Below, one piece after another: positions 1 through 6,816 of a DNA stretch of 10,911 nt (positions are counted from its first letter, which is position 1; each line of letters begins with the position of its first letter). The stretch is from Elusimicrobiota bacterium (GTDB lineage Bacteria > Elusimicrobiota > Elusimicrobia > JACQJN01): contig JACQJN010000086.1 in NCBI GenBank assembly GCA_016205085.1, forward strand, positions 1-10,911. Direction: 5' to 3'. The position numbers and the translations under genes were made by a program. The notes below the pieces were generated by a model. It saw only the letters and a list, made by a program, of their open reading frames with translations, was not told the origin of the DNA and did no database searches.

Positions 1-1
1 C

Positions 2-1060
2 ATCGGAAGCTATTCCGTCAAAGTGGTGTGGTTGGCCTCGGGAGGAGCCGGCTACGCCCTGAAGATGTGGGGGCATCTTCTCCTAGACGCGAAACCGGAA
101 GCCACTCCCGAGGATAAAAAGATCCAAGCGATCAGCCTCTTGCAAAAATTTCTTGCGGAAAAAGGTATCTCCCTCAAACAAGCCTCCACGGCTGTCTCCG
201 GGAATGCCGTTATCGTCAGATATGTCAAACTGCCCAAACTCTCCAAACAGGAGCTGGCTCTGAGCCTACCTACCGAGGCAGAACCCTATATCCCCTTTGA
301 CATCAAAGAGGTAAGTCTAGGATGCCACATCCTTGGAGAAATAATGGAAGAAGGCCAGAAAAAAATGGAAACGGTTTTGGTGGCAGTAAAGAAGGACATC
401 ATCCAAAATAGAATCGATGTGATGGAGGGTGCGGGACTCAAACCCATTGTGATCGATGTGGATTCTTTTGCCTTGGAAAGCGTCCATGAAAAAACCCACT
501 TTCGAGAAGACCAGGGGGCCGTTCTCTATTTGAATATGGGACACATGGTCACCAATCTTTCCATTGTGGAAGCGGGCGTCACTCGGGTGGTGCGAGATAT
601 TTTTATTTCCGGAAACACATTGACCAAGATGGTACAGAAGGCTCTCCAATACGACCACGCCAAAGCGGAAGAAGTAAAAAAGGCTTACGGCATCCTTCTA
701 ACCCCCGAAGAGAAAGAACGGGCTCTACAAGAGGGCAACCGCGATGCCCTGGGAGTTTCGCAAGCGGTCTCCTCCGTGGTCCACGACCTGGTGGTGGAAG
801 TCCACCGCTCCGTTGATTTCTATCTGTCTCAGGGCCCGGATAGATCCATTTCTCGAATCGTATTGGCGGGGGGCTCCGCCAGCCTAAAAAATCTATCCCA
901 ATACCTGGGGTCAGAACTCAAGGTGCCGGTAGAAATCATCAACCCCCTTTCTTTGGTCACGGAAAATCCAGAATCCGTTGAATCCATTCCTCCTGACGTT
1001 GTGCCGGCCCTATCCGTGGCGGTAGGCCTGGCTTTGCGCAAGGTGGGAGATTGGGAGTAG
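2..1060 (+). CDS. pilM: Type IV pilus assembly protein PilM (5' end cut by window edge)
   Basis: PilM is a cytoplasmic actin-like ATPase of the type IV pilus machine that binds the N-terminus of PilN. A GTG at 23 could start a 345-residue protein, but the frame stays open to base 2 and reads IGSYSVKVVW across that GTG. This is the phosphate-1 motif that opens PilM proteins, so the true start lies left of the window and roughly 10-20 residues are missing. A second nucleotide-binding region reads LNMGHMVTNLSIVEAG followed by RDIFISGNTLT (about 170-203 counting from the GTG), and the adenosine motif is IVLAGGSASLKNL (about 280-292). The stop is TAG, and pilN starts 19 bases later. Order and identity with the next four genes make the call secure; only the N-terminus is unseen. 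Confidence 0.95.
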   Translation: MGSYSVKVVWLASGGAGYALKMWGHLLLDAKPEATPEDKKIQAISLLQKFLAEKGISLKQASTAVSGNAVIVRYVKLPKLSKQELALSLPTEAEPYIPFDIKEVSLGCHILGEIMEEGQKKMETVLVAVKKDIIQNRIDVMEGAGLKPIVIDVDSFALESVHEKTHFREDQGAVLYLNMGHMVTNLSIVEAGVTRVVRDIFISGNTLTKMVQKALQYDHAKAEEVKKAYGILLTPEEKERALQEGNRDALGVSQAVSSVVHDLVVEVHRSVDFYLSQGPDRSISRIVLAGGSASLKNLSQYLGSELKVPVEIINPLSLVTENPESVESIPPDVVPALSVAVGLALRKVGDWE

Positions 1061-1079
1061 AGGCGAGTGGCATCGAACC

Positions 1080-1637
1080 ATGATTAAGATCAATCTTATC
1101 CCCAGCGAGATTCTGCTCAGACAAAAGCAACAGTACCGCATGGTTCAAGGAGCAGCCCTGGGTGGACTCGTTGTCCTTTTGGTCATGGGTGTTTCGTTTC
1201 TGCACTACCACAAGGCCTCCAAACTAGAATCCAGACTAAAAGCAGGTGAAGCGGAGTTAGTCCGGCTCCAGGAGATCGTAGCCAAAGTTCAGGCCCTAGA
1301 AGCCCAGGGAGCCTCTGTCCGAGCCCGGTTGAATGTTATTATCGATCTTCTCAAAGGAAGACTCTTGAGCACTTATTTCCTACAGGGGATCTTGAAATCC
1401 TTGCCCAACGGCATTTGGCTCATGAATCTAACCAGCAACGCAGTCAGTCCCAGCTCTTCCAAAATTCAATTTAACGCCGTGGCGCGCTCCAGTGAGGATT
1501 TGGCGGATTGGATCCGCACCCTGGAAAATTCAGGGGAGTTTTCGGAAGTAGAACTAGGACCCGTCACTGTTTCCGAAAGCGTAACCGGGAAAGTATTAAA
1601 CTTCACCATCTCGAGCATCTATCAGATGAAACAATAA
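1080..1637 (+). CDS. pilN: Type IV pilus inner-membrane protein PilN
   Basis: PilN is a bitopic inner-membrane protein that connects PilM in the cytoplasm to PilO in the periplasm. The protein has 185 residues and begins MIKINLIPSE. The conserved INLLP-like peptide docks into PilM, and this fixes the ATG start. One membrane helix spans about residues 22-43, a likely coiled coil follows (about 46-80), and then comes a periplasmic ferredoxin-like domain. Length and layout are normal for the family. The region before the ATG has only a weak purine stretch (AGGCGA, about 14 bases away), so translation may depend on coupling to pilM. One base separates its stop from the pilO start. Confidence 0.95.
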   Translation: MIKINLIPSEILLRQKQQYRMVQGAALGGLVVLLVMGVSFLHYHKASKLESRLKAGEAELVRLQEIVAKVQALEAQGASVRARLNVIIDLLKGRLLSTYFLQGILKSLPNGIWLMNLTSNAVSPSSSKIQFNAVARSSEDLADWIRTLENSGEFSEVELGPVTVSESVTGKVLNFTISSIYQMKQ

Positions 1638-1638
1638 A

Positions 1639-2208
1639 ATGGATCTAAAAAACATAAAGATTCCACAGCTGACCCAGGAACAACAAAAAATGTTGTTCCT
1701 GGGAGTTGTGATATTTGTAGCCGGAATCTATTCCTATGTGAAGTTCTTTTGGTCCCCTATATCCAAACGGATTGAAGAGACTCAAACCAAGATCGAAGAG
1801 GTTGAGAAAAAGATCGCCTCCGCCAAAGCCCAGGAGAAAAGGCTCCCTCAATTGGAAAGGGAACTTGCCCAACTCAACGAGCAAGTGGTGGCTGCTGAAA
1901 GACGCCTACCCAAGAAAAAGGAGGTCCCGGATTTGATTTATACCCTTTCCGACTTAGGACGCAAATTCCGCGTGGAGATACGATCTATCGCTCCCCAGGG
2001 GCAAAGTGAGAAGGAATATTTTAGAGAGGTGATGTACGGGCTCACGATTCTTGGCAACTACCACAGCGTGGCTCAGTTTTTGACGGCTCTGGGAATCTCT
2101 GAAAGAATATTCAATACCAGGAACCTGGTACTGGCTCCAAGTAGTGGCGCTCCTGGAATAACGCTCCAGGCAACATTCCAACTGCTGGCGTATCAATATA
2201 AAGGATGA
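1639..2208 (+). CDS. pilO: Type IV pilus inner-membrane protein PilO
   Basis: PilO forms a heterodimer with PilN in the inner membrane and contacts PilP, aligning the pilus motor with the secretin. The protein has 189 residues: a short cytoplasmic N-terminus, one membrane helix at about 18-37, a Glu/Lys-rich coiled coil at about 40-92 with heptad spacing, and a C-terminal periplasmic domain. That domain includes the stretch YGLTILGNYHSVAQFLTAL, typical of the PilO ferredoxin-like fold. The ATG has no recognisable Shine-Dalgarno sequence and lies one base after the pilN stop. The gene ends in an ATGA overlap with pilP. Assignment rests on architecture, the family-like C-terminal motif and gene order. 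Confidence 0.94.
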   Translation: MDLKNIKIPQLTQEQQKMLFLGVVIFVAGIYSYVKFFWSPISKRIEETQTKIEEVEKKIASAKAQEKRLPQLERELAQLNEQVVAAERRLPKKKEVPDLIYTLSDLGRKFRVEIRSIAPQGQSEKEYFREVMYGLTILGNYHSVAQFLTALGISERIFNTRNLVLAPSSGAPGITLQATFQLLAYQYKG

Positions 2209-2648
2209 CAAAAACTATCGCGATTAGTGGTTGGTGGTTAGTAGTGGGTGTAGCCGCTGCTCTTGGACAGGAGGCTGGCACGATTCAGAAATCAACTGCC
2301 ACACTGATAGGGGATTGGACCAATGTTGCCAAGGTGTATACCACGGATAAAATGCGAGACCCCTTTATCCCTCTGACTGGAGCAGGGGTGCAATCCGCTT
2401 CTATTCCCACGGAGGAGCCCGACATCAATATCCACGAGTTGCGCCTTAAAGGGATGATGAAGGACGCCAAAGGTAAAACCGCCATTCTAATTTCCAGTTC
2501 CGGATTCAGTTATATTTTAAAAGGCGGGAAACTATGGAACCGCAAAGGAAAACCCGTGCCTGGAATTACCGGACTAGTACAGGGCAAAGCTGTTTTTCTC
2601 TCCACAGCAGACAAAGACATCCAATGGCTGAAGATGGGAGAGGAGTAG
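2205..2648 (+). CDS. pilP: PilP-like type IV pilus periplasmic protein
   Basis: PilP bridges the PilN/PilO complex to the N0 domain of the PilQ secretin. This 147-residue protein starts in an ATGA overlap with the pilO stop. A hydrophobic N-terminal segment (about 4-20) ends in AALGQE, a plausible signal peptidase I site. The mature part has the PilP hallmarks: KMRDPFIPL at about 49-57, then HELRLKGMMK (about 77-86) leading into a small beta domain in which GGKLWNRKGKPVPGI resembles the PilP fold. It contains no cysteine at all, so unlike the lipoprotein PilP of Neisseria and Pseudomonas it cannot be lipid-anchored. Its position between pilO and pilQ supports the call. Sequence is less conserved than in its neighbours, hence slightly lower confidence. 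Confidence 0.87.
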   Translation: MTKTIAISGWWLVVGVAAALGQEAGTIQKSTATLIGDWTNVAKVYTTDKMRDPFIPLTGAGVQSASIPTEEPDINIHELRLKGMMKDAKGKTAILISSSGFSYILKGGKLWNRKGKPVPGITGLVQGKAVFLSTADKDIQWLKMGEE

Positions 2649-2654
2649 CACGAA

Positions 2655-4535
2655 ATGGGGGAAACTTACATGAAGAAAATTTTATCGATCCTATCGGCGG
2701 TTTTTATTTTAAATCCTGGACAGGTATTGGTTTGGTCGGCTGAGATATCACGACTCCATGGGATTGAGGTACGCCCGGACGAGGTTCGTATCCGAACCAG
2801 CAAATCCACATCCTATAATGCCTTTGTAACGGCGAACCCTCCCCGCCTCATCTTGGAACTCCCCGATACTCAATATCGTTTCAATCAAAAATCTCTAGCG
2901 GGCAGCGGGAAATGGATCAAACAGGTACGGTCGGGCCAATTTCAAAAAGAACCCCTGCTGACGCGAGTGGTGTTGGATTTAATAAAAATGGTCCCTTACC
3001 AAATTTCGCCTCAACCTAATGAAATAATTGTCACACTGACGGATGTCGCTCCCAGAACATTGAGTAGCAACCCACCCCCTCAGAATCCTTCCGTTGCGCA
3101 ACCGCAGTCTTCTACAGACTTGGATATCACAAAAGAACTCAACGGGGAGCAAAAGGATAAAGACCTTGAAGAAGTCAAAATGGCTGCCCTCCCCAGCCCG
3201 GTTAAAATTCCAATCGTCACGCCGAAATCAAAGGGGCCAGTAGATATCATTGCCACACTATCCACAGATCCCATCACGCTGGATTTTGACGCCACCGACG
3301 TTCGGGACGCCCTGCAGTTGCTAGCCTCGAAAGCAGGCTTCAACGTGATCTATGGCGCCGACGTCATAGGCACCATCACCCTGCATCTGATCGATGTTCC
3401 CTTTAACGAAGCCTTCAAAACCATTCTAAGCATGAAAGGCCTAGCGACAGCCCAGGTGGGGAATAACATCCTAAGAATCGCCTCCCCGCAGACCCTGATT
3501 CAAGAAAGGCAGTCCGCCCTGGCTGTCACGAAAGTCGTGCCGCTCAAATACAGTTCCGTAGCCAGCATCAAAACCCAGGTAGACGCTGTCCTTTCGGCCG
3601 AAGGCCTGAAGGGAACAACCACCTCCGATACCAACAACAATGCCCTCATCATTACCGCCACACCGGATGCCATAGAATCCATTTCACGTTTGATTGCCCA
3701 GGTGGACCAGAGACCCAAGCAGGTTTTAATCGAGGCGAAACTTGTGGAGGTGAATCTAAACAAGGACCTACAATTAGGTATCCAGTGGGACTATTTTCAG
3801 ATAGATAATGGAAAATTCTTGGGAAAACAGGGACTCAGCAGCATAGGAACGGATCTGGCACCCAACGCCAGTCCATTTTCTAAACCTTTTGACGTGGGCA
3901 CCCTAAAAACCCAGACACCCCCCGTGGGGTCTTCGGCGCGAGGCACCGGCGTATTCTTGCCGGCCGATAGGGTTTTCGGGGCTTTGACTTTGGGACGTGT
4001 CACCGACAATTATTTCCTGAACGCAACCCTCTCCGCCGCAGCTTCTTCGGGAAAGGTAAAGGTTCTCTCCGATCCCAAGGTGGCCACATTGAACAACCAG
4101 TCCGCCACTATCAACATCACCACCCAAATCCCCTATGTTACCTCCAATGTAGCTTCCACAGGTGTTACCACTCAGTCGGTGAGCTACGTCACGGTTGGAA
4201 TCATCCTCACGGTAACTCCCACAGTTAACGCGGACGGCAGAGTGACTTTAAAGGTAAATCCAAGCGTCAGCCAACCCTCCGCGACAGCCGCCAGCGCTGG
4301 CACTACGGGTGCCCCGGCCGTGGACAGCCGCAACGCCAACACCACCGTCATGGTGAAAGACGGAGAAACCATCGTCATTGGAGGCCTCATCTCCGATCGC
4401 GTCTCGGATACAATCGCCAAGGTTCCTCTTCTGGGAGATATCCCCATTCTTGGATGGTTGTTTAAAAAGAAATCGACCAGCCGATCTCGCTTCGAGCTTC
4501 TTATCTTCGTCACCACTAAAATCATGCCGGACTGA
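2655..4535 (+). CDS. pilQ: Type IV pilus secretin PilQ
   Basis: PilQ is the outer-membrane secretin ring through which the pilus passes. From the ATG at 2655 it has 626 residues: a signal peptide, one AMIN domain (about 30-128, peptidoglycan binding), a Pro/Ser/Lys-rich linker (about 132-200), an STN/N0 domain (about 205-280, LDFDATDVRDALQLLA), an N1 secretin domain (about 290-352) and the secretin core (about 440-625). The core carries the family signature VPLLGDIPILGWLFK near the end. Many proteobacterial PilQ proteins have two AMIN domains and exceed 700 residues; this is the short form. The start is ambiguous. The ATG at 2655 has AGGAG 9 bases upstream, while the in-frame ATG at 2670 gives a cleaner signal peptide (MKKILSILS) and has GGGGGAA 6 bases upstream. 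Confidence 0.96.
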   Translation: MGETYMKKILSILSAVFILNPGQVLVWSAEISRLHGIEVRPDEVRIRTSKSTSYNAFVTANPPRLILELPDTQYRFNQKSLAGSGKWIKQVRSGQFQKEPLLTRVVLDLIKMVPYQISPQPNEIIVTLTDVAPRTLSSNPPPQNPSVAQPQSSTDLDITKELNGEQKDKDLEEVKMAALPSPVKIPIVTPKSKGPVDIIATLSTDPITLDFDATDVRDALQLLASKAGFNVIYGADVIGTITLHLIDVPFNEAFKTILSMKGLATAQVGNNILRIASPQTLIQERQSALAVTKVVPLKYSSVASIKTQVDAVLSAEGLKGTTTSDTNNNALIITATPDAIESISRLIAQVDQRPKQVLIEAKLVEVNLNKDLQLGIQWDYFQIDNGKFLGKQGLSSIGTDLAPNASPFSKPFDVGTLKTQTPPVGSSARGTGVFLPADRVFGALTLGRVTDNYFLNATLSAAASSGKVKVLSDPKVATLNNQSATINITTQIPYVTSNVASTGVTTQSVSYVTVGIILTVTPTVNADGRVTLKVNPSVSQPSATAASAGTTGAPAVDSRNANTTVMVKDGETIVIGGLISDRVSDTIAKVPLLGDIPILGWLFKKKSTSRSRFELLIFVTTKIMPD

Positions 4536-4566
4536 GCCTTCTTTTTTTATACAATAGAAGCTTCTT
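4536..4566 (+). promoter_or_regulatory. Short pilQ-pdaD spacer with T-run, -10-like box and palindrome
   Basis: This is the longest gap in the plus-strand run. It holds a run of seven T at 4542-4548, a TACAAT box at 4550-4555 that matches five of six bases of a sigma-70 -10 element, and the perfect 10-base palindrome AGAAGCTTCT at 4556-4565. The left arm AGAAG could pair either with CTTCT downstream or with CTTCT at 4538-4542 upstream. I see no good -35 box at the expected distance and no stable stem before the T-run, so neither a promoter nor a terminator is established. AGAAG, 6 bases before the pdaD ATG, is the only candidate ribosome binding site and it is weak. Confidence 0.3.
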
Positions 4567-5118
4567 ATGTCCGATCCTTTTGTTCCCAAGGAAGTATTTT
4601 TGACCAAGGGTGTCGGCAGACATAGAGAGAAACTCGCCAGCTTTGAAGAAGCCCTGCGAGACGCCAAAATAGCGCGATTTAATTTGGTCACCGTCTCCAG
4701 CATATTTCCCCCCGGCTGCCGGGTGATCCCTATCACCAAGGGCCTATCCGAAATGAAAAGCGGACAAATTGTCTATTCCGTCATGAGCCGCTCCGAAACC
4801 GACGAAAACAGGAGGCTTATCGCCGCCTCTATTGGACTGGCTATCCCCAAAGATAGATCCCAGTACGGTTATATATCGGAACACCACAGTTTCGGTCAAA
4901 CAGAGGAACAGGCGGACGAATACGCTGAAGATCTGGCCGCCTTGATGTTGGCCACCATCCAAGGCATTGAATTCGACAGTGAAACCACCTGGGACCAAAA
5001 GAAGGAAATCTGGAAATTGAGCGGTAAGATCGTGAGAACCACTGCCATCTCTCAATCGGCTATCGGCGTGGCGGGGGAGTGGACTACCGTCATCGCCGCC
5101 GCCGTCTTCATCCAGTGA
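4567..5118 (+). CDS. pdaD: Pyruvoyl-dependent arginine decarboxylase
   Basis: The enzyme converts arginine to agmatine and CO2 in the cytoplasm using a pyruvoyl group made by self-cleavage. The 183-residue proenzyme contains VSSIFPPG at 43-50, the known cleavage signature of this family. Cleavage between Ser44 and Ser45 would give a small beta chain and an alpha chain with an N-terminal pyruvoyl group. AIPKDRSQYGYISEH at about 92-106 matches the family core, with Glu105 at the position of the catalytic glutamate of the Methanocaldococcus enzyme. The ATG at 4567 is the first possible start, because an in-frame TAG lies at 4555-4557. The agmatinase gene that follows immediately supports arginine rather than histidine or aspartate as substrate. 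The 31-base gap from pilQ permits co-transcription. Confidence 0.93.
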   Translation: MSDPFVPKEVFLTKGVGRHREKLASFEEALRDAKIARFNLVTVSSIFPPGCRVIPITKGLSEMKSGQIVYSVMSRSETDENRRLIAASIGLAIPKDRSQYGYISEHHSFGQTEEQADEYAEDLAALMLATIQGIEFDSETTWDQKKEIWKLSGKIVRTTAISQSAIGVAGEWTTVIAAAVFIQ

Positions 5119-6068
5119 CCCAGTCCTTAATTTTGAGTCCTCACCGTTATCCTTCCTTTCTAGGTGAAGATATTTCCAACACCTCTCTCGAAGGGGCGCG
5201 CTTTGTTATATTGCCCGTCCCTTATGAAAAGACCACCTCGTATAAGAAAGGAACAGAAGAAGGTCCTCGGGCTTTCCTAAAAGCTTCCTCACAGTTGGAG
5301 TTGTGGGATGAAGAGTTAAAAAAGGAAACCTGGAAGGCGGGCATCTGCACACTGGCCCCCTTTTCCTCCGAAGAGACGGCAGAAACATTCTTCCCCAAAC
5401 TCCAGGCCCGAGTGAAGGAACTGACTGCATACAGAGACAAAAAACTCTTGATCATCGGCGGAGAACACAGCCTGACCCAAGCCACCGTCCCTCCCTACGC
5501 GGAGTTGTATCCCCAATTATCCGTTTTGCACTTTGACGCCCATGCCGATCTTCGCGAAGAGTACGAAGGAACACCTTACAACCACGCCTGCGCCCTCTAC
5601 CCCGCATCCAAACTCTGTCCGGTGGTCCAAGTGGGCATACGCAGCGTCGCCTCCGAAGAACTTCATCGCGTCAACTCGGGCCGCGTCAAAACATTCTTTT
5701 ATCATGAAAATCCAAAGAGTGAGAAACTCATTCCAAAGGTTTTGCAATCCTTGACCCGCGATGTCTACATTTCCATTGATCTAGATGGATTTGATCCGGC
5801 TGTCATTCCCGGAGTTGGAACTCCTCAACCGGGGGGCTTTAGCTGGGAGGACAGCTTAAAACTGTTCCGGGCCGTGATTCAGAAAAAAAATGTGGTGGCC
5901 ATCGATTTAATGGAACTCTGCCCGCTCAAGGATACGGAGATTTCAGAATTTACGGCGGCCAAGCTGGCCTACCGCCTCATGGGTTATCTATCCGCAGGGC
6001 AAGCTACGCACAAAAAATTTCTAGCCAGGAACCATTTCAAGGGACCCCGAAAGAAGAGTCCTAAATAA
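5115..6068 (+). CDS. speB: Agmatinase (ureohydrolase family)
   Basis: Agmatinase hydrolyses agmatine to putrescine and urea, the step after the preceding decarboxylase. All six ureohydrolase manganese ligands are visible: His in GGEHSLT, three in DAHAD, and two Asp in SIDLDGFDP. Numbered from an ATG at 5079 these are H130, D153, H155, D157, D234 and D236. VPYEKTTSYKKGTEEGPRA is the family's N-terminal substrate-side motif. I prefer the GTG at 5115 (317 residues), which overlaps the pdaD stop as GTGA. The ATG at 5079 would give 329 residues but adds an Arg-rich leader that is out-of-frame pdaD coding sequence. The usual family end is near YLSA, so the last 22 basic residues are an extra tail, and this tail overlaps the opposite-strand methyltransferase gene. 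Confidence 0.93.
   Translation: MTQSLILSPHRYPSFLGEDISNTSLEGARFVILPVPYEKTTSYKKGTEEGPRAFLKASSQLELWDEELKKETWKAGICTLAPFSSEETAETFFPKLQARVKELTAYRDKKLLIIGGEHSLTQATVPPYAELYPQLSVLHFDAHADLREEYEGTPYNHACALYPASKLCPVVQVGIRSVASEELHRVNSGRVKTFFYHENPKSEKLIPKVLQSLTRDVYISIDLDGFDPAVIPGVGTPQPGGFSWEDSLKLFRAVIQKKNVVAIDLMELCPLKDTEISEFTAAKLAYRLMGYLSAGQATHKKFLARNHFKGPRKKSPK
5984..6068. other. 85-base convergent overlap of agmatinase and methyltransferase genes
   Basis: The two gene clusters meet tail to tail and share 85 coding bases, with no intergenic terminator. Within it, 6018-6031 is self-complementary at every first and second codon position, so both strands read FLARN there: agmatinase ends KKFLARNHF and the methyltransferase ends KWFLARNFL. 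The agmatinase fold is normally complete before this overlap, so its basic tail is probably the secondary reading and the methyltransferase tail the older one; that order is inference. Confidence 0.75.
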
Positions 6069-6814
6069 ATTTTCCGTCCCCACTCCGGGGCAGCCTGCAG
6101 GGGAAAATCCATGGGGAGTTCCTCCCCATACAGTTCCTTAATGAACAGCTTTGGATTTGCCAAAGCCGTCATCCTGACGTGCCAGGAATCCTTCGAAAAA
6201 AATCTTCCGAAAGAAACATAATTCTGTTCATTGATATGCATATGGGTGTCCTCTTCCGATCTGGGAAGAAGAGGCGGCCTCACATACACTCCCAACTGCC
6301 GTAAAAGATTAACCCCAGCTCGGCGAATGGGATGGGTAAGCGTCTTATAATACCACCGGTTGGTGCAGGTATTGACAATCACCCAACCCCCAGGTTTTAA
6401 GACCCTGCGAATCTCCAAAAAAACCATCTGCAACTCCCACCGATGCAGATGTTCAAATACCCCCAGCAGAAAAACTCTATCGAATAAATGATCCGGCAGC
6501 GGAATTTGTTTCGCGTCTGCCCTAAAAAGATTGGCTTCTGGAACTAACTGTCGGGCAATCGTCAAAGCGGACGGAGAATAATCCATCCCCGTCACTCGAG
6601 CTCCGAGCCTTAAGAGCCTTGCCAGAAGCTCACCCCTCCCACAACCCATATCTAAGACCTGCATACCCGGCTTCACTTCCGCCACCCGAACAGCCCTTTC
6701 CATCTCCGGCTTTAGAATCTCCGCGCCATAGCGGTCAAAAAATTCCACACCACCGCATCTTTCCTTATAGTAGTCCCGGGTGTAAATATCAGACGGAACG
6801 GAATTTTCCTTCAT
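5984..6814 (-). CDS. Class I SAM-dependent methyltransferase, substrate unknown
   Basis: This 276-residue protein has a Rossmann-type methyltransferase domain: motif I VLDMGCGRGELL (53-64) binds S-adenosylmethionine, Asp78 in GMDYS should bind the ribose, Asp100 follows in motif II, VFEHL (119-123) is the post-core segment and RVLKPGG (137-143) is motif III. It resembles UbiE/Methyltransf_11-type enzymes, but the substrate cannot be read from the sequence. The C-terminal half (about 150-276) is family-specific, with many aromatic and basic residues. It is the last gene of the minus-strand cluster, starting 2 bases after the lipid-kinase stop with no Shine-Dalgarno sequence, so coupling is likely. 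Because its neighbour phosphorylates lipids, a lipid or isoprenoid substrate is possible, but that is inference. Its last 85 bases overlap the agmatinase gene on the other strand. Confidence 0.87.
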   Translation of the reverse strand: MKENSVPSDIYTRDYYKERCGGVEFFDRYGAEILKPEMERAVRVAEVKPGMQVLDMGCGRGELLARLLRLGARVTGMDYSPSALTIARQLVPEANLFRADAKQIPLPDHLFDRVFLLGVFEHLHRWELQMVFLEIRRVLKPGGWVIVNTCTNRWYYKTLTHPIRRAGVNLLRQLGVYVRPPLLPRSEEDTHMHINEQNYVSFGRFFSKDSWHVRMTALANPKLFIKELYGEELPMDFPLQAAPEWGRKIYLGLFFRGPLKWFLARNFLCVACPADR

Positions 6815-6816
6815 GC

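Noticed and set aside
4542..4555. T-run and TACAAT after pilQ as a terminator plus promoter for pdaD
   Set aside because: No stable GC-rich stem precedes the T-run and no -35-like hexamer sits 16-18 bases before TACAAT, so it is listed only as a weak regulatory candidate.
4248..4739. 163-residue minus-strand open frame across the end of pilQ and start of pdaD
   Set aside because: It is antisense to the conserved secretin signature and the decarboxylase N-terminus, and its sequence shows no domain.
6094..6101. CCTGCAGG palindrome as a regulatory site
   Set aside because: It is a short palindrome inside methyltransferase coding sequence with no supporting context.
6070..6107. Inverted repeat TTTTCC...GGAAAA with inner CCCC/GGGG as a terminator for the agmatinase transcript
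   Set aside because: The plus strand has no T-run after the right arm, the arms are interrupted and widely spaced, and the sequence is coding for the methyltransferase on the other strand.
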